In this document: positions 24,898-32,009 of the stretch, one piece after another
How the letters are laid out: each line of letters opens with the position of its first letter
Position numbering within the stretch: position 1 is the first letter of the stretch
Assembly: GCA_005776585.1 (NCBI GenBank)
Contig: SXOX01000253.1
Location: forward strand, 1 to 35,255
Source of the DNA: Pseudomonadota bacterium
GTDB lineage: Bacteria > Myxococcota_A > UBA9042 > GCA-2863065
DNA: 35,255 nt
Reading direction: 5' to 3'
The notes under the pieces: generated by a model
The model's input: the letters and a program-made list of their open reading frames with translations, nothing else
What the model was told of the DNA's origin: nothing
The model's database searches: none
Translations under genes and position numbers: made by a program

Positions 24898-26748
24898 ATG
24901 GTTCAACGCAATCGCGTGTCTCTGTGGGTTTCGGCGCTACTCGTGACGCTAGGTCTTACGGCCACAACGCTGACCTCGGCACGAGCCCACGCCCAGAAGA
25001 TGCTCATCCTCAACTGCAACGATGAGCAGACCGCCGGCTGGAGCGGCTGGGAAGAGGTGAACTGGACGGACACGGCGGGGTTCCTCGCCATGCCGATGGA
25101 GCAGGTCCGGACCTACGCGCTCATCGAGTCGTCGACCTGTGAGGCCTCGTGGGACGCCGCGACGCTCGACGTCGTGCGCAGCAAGCTGCTCGAGGCCATC
25201 CGGAGCGGCGTGAGCTTTCAGACCGCGCCTTTCACGTGGCAGTTCGGCTGGATGCCGGGCGAGATCACGGCGGACGGCCTGGACACCTACCACAGCAACG
25301 TGAGTATCTTGGACCCGAGCCACCCGATCGCGGTCGCCGGTGCGCTGCGGCCCGAGGACTTCATCATGGATGCCGACAACCTCGCCGTGCACGGTTGGTT
25401 CACGGGCTACGCGCCCAACTATGTGCCGGTCATCGGTGACGCCAACAACGGCCACCCGATCTTGCTCGCGGGCCGCTTCGGCTGCGGTCGCGTCATCGCG
25501 CGAACGGTGCACTTTCATAACCAGTTCGCACACAGCGATAGCGGCGAGCGGTTCCTGAACGCGATCCTCGGCTGGGCCCTCGACACGACCCCCGCGATTG
25601 GCGCCGATGGCGATGGCGACGGCATCGACGACGCCTGCGACAACTGCCCGGCTGACGCCAACCCCGGCCAGGAGGATGGCAACGACGACGGCACCGGCGA
25701 CGCGTGCGCCAACCGCGCCCCAGTGGCTCGCTGCACCGATCGCGCCGCGTGCGCCACGGCCGGCGGCGTCGCGGCCAACATCGACGACGGCTCGACCGAT
25801 CCGGACGGCACGCCGCTCACGCTGCGCCAGCTTCCCGCGGGGCCGTTCGGGCTCGGCAGCCATGCGGTCACGCTGACTGTGAGCGACGGCGCGCTCGAGG
25901 CGTCGTGCGGCGCGACCGTCACCGTCTCCGACTGCGAGGGGCCGACTGTGACCGTGGGCGACGTGAGTGCAGAGGCCACGAGCGCCAGCGGAACCGCCGT
26001 GACCTACGCGGCGTCGGCGACCGACGGCGTCGATGGCGCATTGCCCGTGACGTGCACGCGTCCGAGTGGCGCGACCTTCCCGCTCGGAGCCTCGACAGTG
26101 ACCTGCACCGCGACGGATGCAGCAGGCAACAGCGGCTCAGCCTCCTTTACGGTCACGGTGAGGGACACGACCCCGCCAAGCCTGCCCGCGCTGGCCAACG
26201 TGACGACCAGGGCGAACACGGGAACCGGTGCCACGGTGAGCTACACGCCGCCGGTCGCCAGTGACGCAGTCGATGGCGCGGTCGCCGCGACCTGCGCCCC
26301 AAACTCTGGCGCGGCCTTCGCGCTGGGCACGACGACGGTCGTGTGTACCGCGACGGACGCGCACAACAACAGCAGCACGGGGACCTTCACCGTGAGCGTC
26401 ACGTTTGACTGGTCCGGCTTCCTCAAGCCGGGCTCGAGCCACGTCTACAAGCTCGGCAAGAACATCCACGTGCGCTTCAAGCTCACGGGCGCGAGCGCCG
26501 GGGTCAAGAACCTCACGGCGCGCCTCTTCCTCGCCAAGGTGACCAACGGCGCGGCAGGGCCGGAGTTCGCCGCCACGCCGAAGAACGCGCACTTCACGCA
26601 GAACCTCTTCCGCCTCAACCCGGCCAAGACGCGCTACTACTACAAGTTCAAGACTGCCATCGCGCCGTTCAGCCCGGGCACACTGTGGCGGCTGCGGGTC
26701 GACCTTGGCGACGGCGTCTCTCGCACGACCCTCATCTATCTCAAGTAG
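24898..26748 (+). CDS. Secreted protein with GATase-like, TSP3 and HYR domains
   Basis: This 616-residue protein starts with a Sec signal peptide (cleavage likely after AHA, residue 32). Residues about 35-235 look like a class I amidotransferase-like/ThuA-like alpha-beta domain, seen in MLILNCND and in the strand-loop GCGRVIARTVHFHNQF followed by FLNAILGWAL. No catalytic Cys-His pair is obvious. Residues about 240-275 are Asp-rich thrombospondin type 3 calcium-binding sequence (DGDGDGIDDACDNCPADANP). Two HYR Ig-like domains follow, one ending in TCTATDAAGNSGSASFTVTV and one in VCTATDAHNNSSTGTFTVSV. The C-terminal ~110 residues form a basic, aromatic beta domain. GGAGGAG precedes the ATG. The role is probably extracellular adhesion or cargo display. 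Confidence 0.83.
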   Translation: MVQRNRVSLWVSALLVTLGLTATTLTSARAHAQKMLILNCNDEQTAGWSGWEEVNWTDTAGFLAMPMEQVRTYALIESSTCEASWDAATLDVVRSKLLEAIRSGVSFQTAPFTWQFGWMPGEITADGLDTYHSNVSILDPSHPIAVAGALRPEDFIMDADNLAVHGWFTGYAPNYVPVIGDANNGHPILLAGRFGCGRVIARTVHFHNQFAHSDSGERFLNAILGWALDTTPAIGADGDGDGIDDACDNCPADANPGQEDGNDDGTGDACANRAPVARCTDRAACATAGGVAANIDDGSTDPDGTPLTLRQLPAGPFGLGSHAVTLTVSDGALEASCGATVTVSDCEGPTVTVGDVSAEATSASGTAVTYAASATDGVDGALPVTCTRPSGATFPLGASTVTCTATDAAGNSGSASFTVTVRDTTPPSLPALANVTTRANTGTGATVSYTPPVASDAVDGAVAATCAPNSGAAFALGTTTVVCTATDAHNNSSTGTFTVSVTFDWSGFLKPGSSHVYKLGKNIHVRFKLTGASAGVKNLTARLFLAKVTNGAAGPEFAATPKNAHFTQNLFRLNPAKTRYYYKFKTAIAPFSPGTLWRLRVDLGDGVSRTTLIYLK

Positions 26749-26761
26749 CACTGACTGCGCC

Positions 26762-26790
26762 TTGTCCGGGCGTGACCTGATGGCTACCGT
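26762..26790 (+). promoter_or_regulatory. Candidate leaderless promoter of the antitoxin-toxin pair
   Basis: TTGTCC (26762-26767), a 17-base spacer and TACCGT (26785-26790) lie 6 bases before the ATG at 26797. There is no Shine-Dalgarno site. Phd-type antitoxins usually bind over their own promoter; no clear operator palindrome was found. Confidence 0.48.
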
Positions 26791-26796
26791 CTAGCC

Positions 26797-27093
26797 ATGA
26801 CGACTGCCAACGTCTCCGACTTGAAGAATCGGCTCAGCCACTTTCTGCGGTTGGTCCGCAAGGGTGAGCCGATTCTGGTGTATGACCGAGACCCGTTGGT
26901 CGCCCGCCTCGAGCCGGTGCGCGCGTCGGGCCCGGCTGGATCGGATGAGGACTGGGCAGCGCGCCTCGAGTCCCGCGGCATCGCACGACGCCCGCTGGCG
27001 ACCCTTCCAGCCGACCTGCTCGAGCGTAGACCACGCCTGACAACCGACGCGTTCATTGGGGCGATTCTGGACGACCGCGAAGAGGGTCGCTGA
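26797..27093 (+). CDS. Type II antitoxin, Phd/YefM family
   Basis: This 98-residue protein has the Phd/YefM N-terminal DNA-binding fold. NVSDLKNRLSHFLRLVRKGE (5-24) matches the family's helix-helix segment. PILVYDRDPLVARLEPV (25-41) is the strand pair 'ILVxxRgxPVAxLxPv'. The acidic/basic C-terminal tail (about 60-98) is the usual toxin-wrapping region. It would neutralise the adjacent PIN toxin and repress the operon. Its stop overlaps the putative toxin start (CTGA). Since the toxin is frameshifted, the antitoxin may be an orphan that now only protects against related toxins or is decaying. Confidence 0.92.
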   Translation: MTTANVSDLKNRLSHFLRLVRKGEPILVYDRDPLVARLEPVRASGPAGSDEDWAARLESRGIARRPLATLPADLLERRPRLTTDAFIGAILDDREEGR

Positions 27094-27529
27094 GGTTCTG
27101 GGACAGCTCGGCGCTCGTTCCGCTGGCAGTGATCCAGCCCGCGTCGCGGCAAGCCGAGGACTGGCTCGCAGAAGACACGAGCTAGCGCTGTGGACCCTCA
27201 CGTCGGTTGAAGCCAGGTCTGCCCTCCAGCGCCTCGTTCGAGATGGCGTGATCGGGACGGAAGACGCCGCCCGCGTTGAGGAGGTTCTCGCAGATCTCGT
27301 GCGCTCGGCACTTGTGATCGTGGACGTCGATTCGGTGAAGACGACGGCCGAGCGACTGCTCCGGCGCCACCCGCTGCGTGCCGCGGACGCGCTTCAGTTG
27401 GGTGCCGCGCTCCTGTGGGCCGAGGGAAATCCTGAGGGGCGAGTGTTTCACACGTTTGACGTCCGGCTTGCAGCGGCTGCTCGGGGCGAGGGCTTTCGCA
27501 TCCTGCCAACGCTCCTCGATCGACGATAA
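27090..27529 (+). pseudogene. vapC: PIN-domain toxin (VapC-like), broken by a one-base frameshift
   Basis: VapC toxins are PIN-fold, Mg2+-dependent ribonucleases. The N-terminal piece RFWDSSALVPLAVIQPAS, with the first catalytic Asp, is read from 27090 but ends at TAG (27183-27185) after 31 codons. The remainder, starting with LALWTLTSVEARSAL, lies in another frame from about 27182 to 27529. It carries the other acidic residues: Glu in TSVEAR, Asp in LRAADALQLGAAL and Asp in FHTFDVRLA. Restoring one base near 27180 would give an intact protein of about 146 residues, so all four PIN acidic positions are present but separated. No ATG, GTG or TTG fits the first piece; CTG overlapping the antitoxin stop is the only candidate and may be a degraded GTG. 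Confidence 0.8.
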
Positions 27530-27549
27530 GGGCTTTGCTCTTGTCTGCA

Positions 27550-27577
27550 TTGACTCCTCCGGCGTGACGGCTACCTT
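27550..27577 (+). promoter_or_regulatory. Candidate promoter of parC
   Basis: TTGACT (27550-27555), a 16-base spacer and TACCTT (27572-27577) would give a leader of about 32 bases with AAGGAGG before the ATG at 27616. The -10 resembles the TACCGT and TACCGA elements seen elsewhere in the window. Confidence 0.45.
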
Positions 27578-27615
27578 CGCGCACCGCCGCGGGGTCGCCC
27601 CGGCAAGGAGGCACG

Positions 27616-30264
27616 ATGGCCGGGGGATCCAGCGACGACTTCGCCAAGCGGATCGTAGACGCGAGCTTCGAAGAAGAGCTCTCCACGTCATTTGGGCGCT
27701 ACGCCCGGACAACCATCCTCGACCGAGCCATCCCGGACGTCCGCGACGGCCTCAAGCCCGTGCAGCGCCGGATCATCTATGCGATGTTCCGGGCCGGGAA
27801 CACACCGGACAAGAAGTACCAAAAGAGCGCCAAGACCGTCGGCGAGGTGATGGGCAAGTTCCATCCGCATTGCGACAGCTCCATCTACGAGGCGCTCGTA
27901 CGGCTCGCGCAGAGCTGGAAGATGCGGGCGATGTTGGTCGACGGACACGGTAACTTCGGCTCGATTGACGACGATCCGCCCGCCGCGATGCGGTACACGG
28001 AGGCGCGGCTCGCGCCACTCTCGATGGAGCTGGTCTCCGACATCGACAAGGACACCGTTCGCTACCAGCCGACCTTCGACGACACGCAGCTCGAGCCGAC
28101 CGTCCTTCCAGCCGCCATCCCCACGCTCATCGTCAATGGCACGAGCGGCGTCTCCACCGGGTTTGCGACCGAGGTGCCACCACACAACCTGGGCGAGGTC
28201 ATCGACGCGCTGGTCGCGCTCATTGACCTGCCGAGCATCGACCTGGACGGCCTGCTCCAGCATGTGAAGGGCCCGGACTTCCCCACGGGCGGCATCGCGA
28301 TTGGCCTCGACGACCTGCGCGAGGCCTATGCCACCGGCCGCGGGCGCGTCGTGCTGCGGGCGCGGACGCGCATCGACACGCGCAAGGATGGGCGGCAGAC
28401 CATCGTGGTCACCGAGATCCCGTATGGCGTCATCAAGACGAACCTGGTGCGCGAGATCGAGCGGCTCAAGATCGACAAGGTCGTACCCGGGCTCGTGGAC
28501 GTCATCGACGAGACGGACCGGGAGGGCCTGCGCATCAGCATCGAGCTCGGGCGCGGCATCGAGGCGGAGCCGGTACTCGCCTACCTCTTCAAGAAGACCG
28601 AGCTGTCGGTCTATCACCACTTCAACATGGTCGCGATCGTCGACCGAACCCCCAAGCTGCTGTCGCTGCGCGAGATTTTGGACGCGTACCTGGCCCATCG
28701 TCGGGACGTCGTCACGCGACGCTCGCGGTACGACCTGCAGCACGCGCAGGACCGCTTGCACCTGGTCGAGGGCCTGATCCGGGCGGTCGACCTGCTGGAC
28801 GCGATCATCGCCGCGATTCGCTCCTCGAACGATCGCGCCGAGGCGCACGGCAAGCTCACCGGCCCCGACTTCGGCTTCAGCGACGCGCAGGCCAAGGAGA
28901 TCCTCGACCTGCGGCTCCACCGGCTCACGGGGCTCCAGCTCCTGGAGCTGCGCGCGGAGGCCGAGGCGCTGCGGGCCCTGATCAGCGAGCTCGAGCGCAT
29001 CCTGGGCTCGGACGCGGCGCTGATGGGCGTCATTCGGGCGGAGCTGCTGGACGTCCAGAAGCGCTTCGCCGACCCGCGCCGCACCGAGATGCGCGCGATC
29101 CTGGAGCGCGAGGAGCCGCCGAAGAAGCTTGTCGAGACGGTCACCGTCAAGGAGCAGCCGTGCGTCGTGGGCGTCTCGCGCGACGGCTACGTCAAGCGGT
29201 CGGCCATGCTCAGCTACGAGAAGGGCGGCGGTCGCGACGCGGGCGGGACCAAGGACGGCGACGTGCTGCGCTGGGTCTTCGAGACGACGACCACGCAACG
29301 GGTGCTGCTCTTTACGGCCCGGGGCCAGTGCTACGGCCTGCCGGTCCATCAGCTGCCCGAGGCCAAGTGGGGCGAGGTCGGCACGGCGCTCGTCAACGTG
29401 GTCGACTTTGCGAAGGACACCGATCGGCTCGTCGATGTGCTCGTGCTGCCGGCGCTCACCGAGCAGGAGCTGGCGACGTTCGTGATGCGCGACGGTCAGG
29501 TCAAGCGCACGCCGCTCTCGGACTTCGACACCTCCCGCGCGACCGGCGTGCTCGCGGTCAAGCTCGATGAGGGCTCCGAGGTGGTGCGGGTGCTCTGGAC
29601 GGGCGGCGGTGGCGAGCTGCTGGTCGGGACGCGCGAGGGCATGGTCATCCGGTTCCTGGAGGACGAGGTGCCGCTGCAAGGGCGTCAGGCGGGCGGCGTG
29701 CGCGGGATCAAGCTCGACGACCACGATCGCGTCGTCGACGCGCTCGTCCTGCCGCAGTCGCCTCCCGAGCCGGAGGAGCCGCTGCCGGTGATGATCGCGT
29801 CCATCACGGAGGAGGGTCGCGCCAAGAAGACGCCGCTCGCGGACTTTCCGCGGCAGAAGCGCGCCGGGCGTGGGCTTCGCGCCATCACGCCACGGCAGCG
29901 CCTGCCGCATCGCGTCGTCGCGCTCGCGTGCTGGGATCGCGACGCCGAGCCAGGCGCGACGGTGCTCGTCACGGCGGGTCCAACGAGGACGGCGGTGCCT
30001 GCTGCGCTGATCCGGGGCGCCGCGCGCGACGGCACGGTGCACCCGATGCCCGGCGTGACCGACAAGGACAAGGTGAGCGCCGCCGAGGTCCGCCTCGTCG
30101 CCGGAGCCGCGCCCCTGCCGCCGCCCCTGCCGGAGCCCGAGCCCGTCGCCGAGAAGCTCGCGCCGGTCATCCCGCTCGCCCCGCCGCCGCCGGTCGAGGG
30201 CCGCGGTGGATGGGCCAAGGGCACCATCGGCTTCTTGCCCGGCTTCGAGCCCGAGGACCCATAG
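27616..30264 (+). CDS. parC: DNA topoisomerase IV subunit A
   Basis: This 882-residue type IIA topoisomerase A subunit would pair with ParE to unlink replicated chromosomes. DGLKPVQRRIIYAM (about 44-57) and AAMRYTEARL with catalytic Tyr127 are standard. FHPHxDSSIYEALVRLAQSW resembles the ParC-like branch. The GyrA box (QRRGGKG) is absent from the C-terminal beta-pinwheel (about 510-800), favouring ParC over GyrA. The quinolone-determining loop reads HPHCDSS: Cys86 replaces the near-invariant Gly (Gly81 of E. coli GyrA), while Ser at the GyrA-83 position is kept. The last ~70 residues are a Pro-rich tail. AAGGAGG lies 5 bases before the ATG. parE is not adjacent. The sensor kinase gene follows after 9 bases. 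Confidence 0.92.
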   Translation: MAGGSSDDFAKRIVDASFEEELSTSFGRYARTTILDRAIPDVRDGLKPVQRRIIYAMFRAGNTPDKKYQKSAKTVGEVMGKFHPHCDSSIYEALVRLAQSWKMRAMLVDGHGNFGSIDDDPPAAMRYTEARLAPLSMELVSDIDKDTVRYQPTFDDTQLEPTVLPAAIPTLIVNGTSGVSTGFATEVPPHNLGEVIDALVALIDLPSIDLDGLLQHVKGPDFPTGGIAIGLDDLREAYATGRGRVVLRARTRIDTRKDGRQTIVVTEIPYGVIKTNLVREIERLKIDKVVPGLVDVIDETDREGLRISIELGRGIEAEPVLAYLFKKTELSVYHHFNMVAIVDRTPKLLSLREILDAYLAHRRDVVTRRSRYDLQHAQDRLHLVEGLIRAVDLLDAIIAAIRSSNDRAEAHGKLTGPDFGFSDAQAKEILDLRLHRLTGLQLLELRAEAEALRALISELERILGSDAALMGVIRAELLDVQKRFADPRRTEMRAILEREEPPKKLVETVTVKEQPCVVGVSRDGYVKRSAMLSYEKGGGRDAGGTKDGDVLRWVFETTTTQRVLLFTARGQCYGLPVHQLPEAKWGEVGTALVNVVDFAKDTDRLVDVLVLPALTEQELATFVMRDGQVKRTPLSDFDTSRATGVLAVKLDEGSEVVRVLWTGGGGELLVGTREGMVIRFLEDEVPLQGRQAGGVRGIKLDDHDRVVDALVLPQSPPEPEEPLPVMIASITEEGRAKKTPLADFPRQKRAGRGLRAITPRQRLPHRVVALACWDRDAEPGATVLVTAGPTRTAVPAALIRGAARDGTVHPMPGVTDKDKVSAAEVRLVAGAAPLPPPLPEPEPVAEKLAPVIPLAPPPPVEGRGGWAKGTIGFLPGFEPEDP

Positions 30265-30273
30265 GCGCGCGCG

Positions 30274-31539
30274 ATGCGCCGCCTCGTCGCGACAGGCACG
30301 CTCATCTCCACGCTGGCGATCCTCGCCGTCGCGAGCACGGTCGTGCTGTACTTCCAGATTCGACGTGCTGCGCGCCAGACCTTGGAGCGTCAGGCGCTCG
30401 ATCGCGCCTCGGCGGTGGCGCTCGCGGCGCGTGCGGCCTCAGTCGATGATGGCGTGTTGGACCGCATCGCAGGTGAGCTCATCGATGGCGCCACCGTGCG
30501 CACGGCGTGCGTCCTGGATCCGGCGGCGCTATCGCCCTGCGCGGGCCAACCGGCAGACACGGCGACGCTCGTCGAGCGCGCGCTGACGTCCGACCGGCCC
30601 GTCTTCCGCCTCCAGCCGACCGCGATGGTCGCGCGCCTCGGAGCGCTCGAGCTGTGGTACCCGCTGTCGCTCGAACGCGAGCCCACCTTCGCGCCCGGAC
30701 CGGTGCCCAGCTCGCGCCGCGTGCTGTTGATCGTGGTGGATCCGGCCCGCGCCAATGAGCTCGTCACACAGACGCTCGTCCATGCCGGCATTCTGACGGC
30801 GCTGCTGCTGACACTGGTCGTGCTCACCGTCCTCCAGATGCGCTCCATTGCTCGCGAGCGGGCCCTGGAGCATCGGCTCGCCGAGGAGCGCCGCTTCACC
30901 GAGCTCGGCCGCCTCTCCGGCGTGCTCGCGCACGAGATTCGCAACCCGCTCGGCGCCATCAAGGGCTTCGCGCAGCTCACCGCGCGCCGCTTCACCGACG
31001 ACGATCCGGCGCGGCAGGACCTCGACACCATCGTCAGCGAGAGCACGCGGCTCGAGCGGCTGGTGCAGTCGCTCTTACTGTACGCGCGGCCGCCCGAGGC
31101 GCGGCTCGAGCGCGTGTCGCTCCAGGGCGTGCTCGAGCGCGCGGTGCGGCTGGTCGGAGCGCCCGACGGACGCGTGACGCTGGATGCGCCCGAGCCGCTG
31201 CTGTTTGCGCACGTCGATCCGGAGCTGCTGACGCAAGCGCTGCTCAACCTGGTGCGCAACGCGGTCGAGGCCGTCGAGGACGCCGAAGGGCACGTCTGGG
31301 TGCGGCTGTCGGCCGACGGCGTCGCGCGCATCACCGTGGAGGATGACGGTCCCGGCGTGCCGCTCGAGCTTGCGGCCGACCTCTTCGAGCCCTACGTCAC
31401 CCGAAAGGCGCGCGGCACCGGGCTCGGCCTCGCCGTGACCCGACGCGTCGCGCAGGCCCACGGCGGCACGGTGCGCCACGAGCCGCGGCCCGGCGGCGGC
31501 GCCAGGTTCGTGCTGGAGCTGCCGGGGCTGTGCGCCTGA
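30274..31539 (+). CDS. Membrane sensor histidine kinase
   Basis: This 421-residue protein has two membrane helices (about 7-27 and 171-188) flanking an extracytoplasmic sensor domain of about 140 residues I do not recognise. A short linker leads to the HisKA helix, LGRLSGVLAHEIRNPLGAIK, with phospho-acceptor His220. The ATPase domain shows the N-box LLNLVRNAVEAV (323-334), the G1 box VEDDGPGVP (355-363), FEPYVTRKA, and the G2 box GTGLGLAV (381-388). The sequence is of the NtrB/ZraS-like group. No HAMP signature is clear. No response regulator is adjacent, so it is an orphan whose partner lies elsewhere. It begins 9 bases after parC and is probably co-transcribed with it, a link with no obvious functional reason. 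Confidence 0.92.
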   Translation: MRRLVATGTLISTLAILAVASTVVLYFQIRRAARQTLERQALDRASAVALAARAASVDDGVLDRIAGELIDGATVRTACVLDPAALSPCAGQPADTATLVERALTSDRPVFRLQPTAMVARLGALELWYPLSLEREPTFAPGPVPSSRRVLLIVVDPARANELVTQTLVHAGILTALLLTLVVLTVLQMRSIARERALEHRLAEERRFTELGRLSGVLAHEIRNPLGAIKGFAQLTARRFTDDDPARQDLDTIVSESTRLERLVQSLLLYARPPEARLERVSLQGVLERAVRLVGAPDGRVTLDAPEPLLFAHVDPELLTQALLNLVRNAVEAVEDAEGHVWVRLSADGVARITVEDDGPGVPLELAADLFEPYVTRKARGTGLGLAVTRRVAQAHGGTVRHEPRPGGGARFVLELPGLCA

Positions 31540-31583
31540 GCGCGGCTTGAGTCGCGGCGACTTCAGTGGGACGGTAGTCCTCA

Positions 31584-31922
31584 ATGATTCGCCCCAACCT
31601 GCTCGCGTGGCAATGGTCCGACTACGCCGCCAAGCACCGCGATCGCGGCAACTTGGCGCTGCACCTCGTCGCGGTGCCGTTGTTCTGGGCCGGAACCGCG
31701 GGCGTGGTGAGCGGCCTGAGCACCGGCCGCTGGACGCTGGCGGCCGGAGGTGTTGGAGCCTGGGTCGCCTCCCTGGTGCTCCAAGGACGCGGCCACGCAC
31801 GTGAGGCCGAGCGACCGACGCCGTTCACGGGCCCCGCGGACTTCGTGAGCCGCTTCGTGGCGGAGCAGTTTGTGACGTTCCCGAGGTTCGTGGTCTCGCT
31901 CTGGCGCCAGCACGGCGGATGA
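31584..31922 (+). CDS. Mpo1/DUF962-like small membrane protein
   Basis: This 112-residue protein has the DUF962/Mpo1 pattern. An N-terminal WQWSDYAAKHRDRGNLALH gives the conserved His pair, a hydrophobic VAVPLFW segment follows, and a middle membrane stretch leads to GHAREAERPTPF, the second His and the conserved Glu-x-x-Pro. Yeast Mpo1 is an Fe2+-dependent dioxygenase that shortens 2-hydroxy fatty acids by alpha-oxidation, using His residues of this kind. Whether this shorter bacterial form is active is unknown. It starts 44 bases after the kinase gene, with no strong ribosome binding site. It converges on the membrane-protein gene 31997-33844, with a palindromic element between. Confidence 0.7.
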   Translation: MIRPNLLAWQWSDYAAKHRDRGNLALHLVAVPLFWAGTAGVVSGLSTGRWTLAAGGVGAWVASLVLQGRGHAREAERPTPFTGPADFVSRFVAEQFVTFPRFVVSLWRQHGG

Positions 31923-31935
31923 GTGCGCCCAGAGC

Positions 31936-32009
31936 GGGACGGTCCTGATATGTTGACTTATGTCGACGTACATTGATGGTTCGAAATGTCAACAAGTCAG
32001 GACCGTCCC
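31936..32009. repeat. Long imperfect palindrome (MITE-like or bidirectional terminator)
   Basis: GGGACGGTCCTGA (31936-31948) pairs perfectly with TCAGGACCGTCCC (31997-32009). After a two-base mismatch, TGTTGAC (31951-31957) pairs with GTCAACA (31988-31994), leaving an AT-rich loop of about 30 bases. The right arm also folds locally as CAGGACCG-TCC-CGGTCCTG (31998-32016). It lies between convergent genes, and its right arm supplies the last codons and stop of the minus-strand gene. No transposase is nearby. Confidence 0.8.

Noticed and set aside
31560-31584. GGGACGGTAGTCCT before the Mpo1-like gene, considered as a second copy of the palindromic element
   Set aside because: The match to GGGACGGTCCT needs a 3-base insertion and has no partner arm. 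It is probably coincidence.
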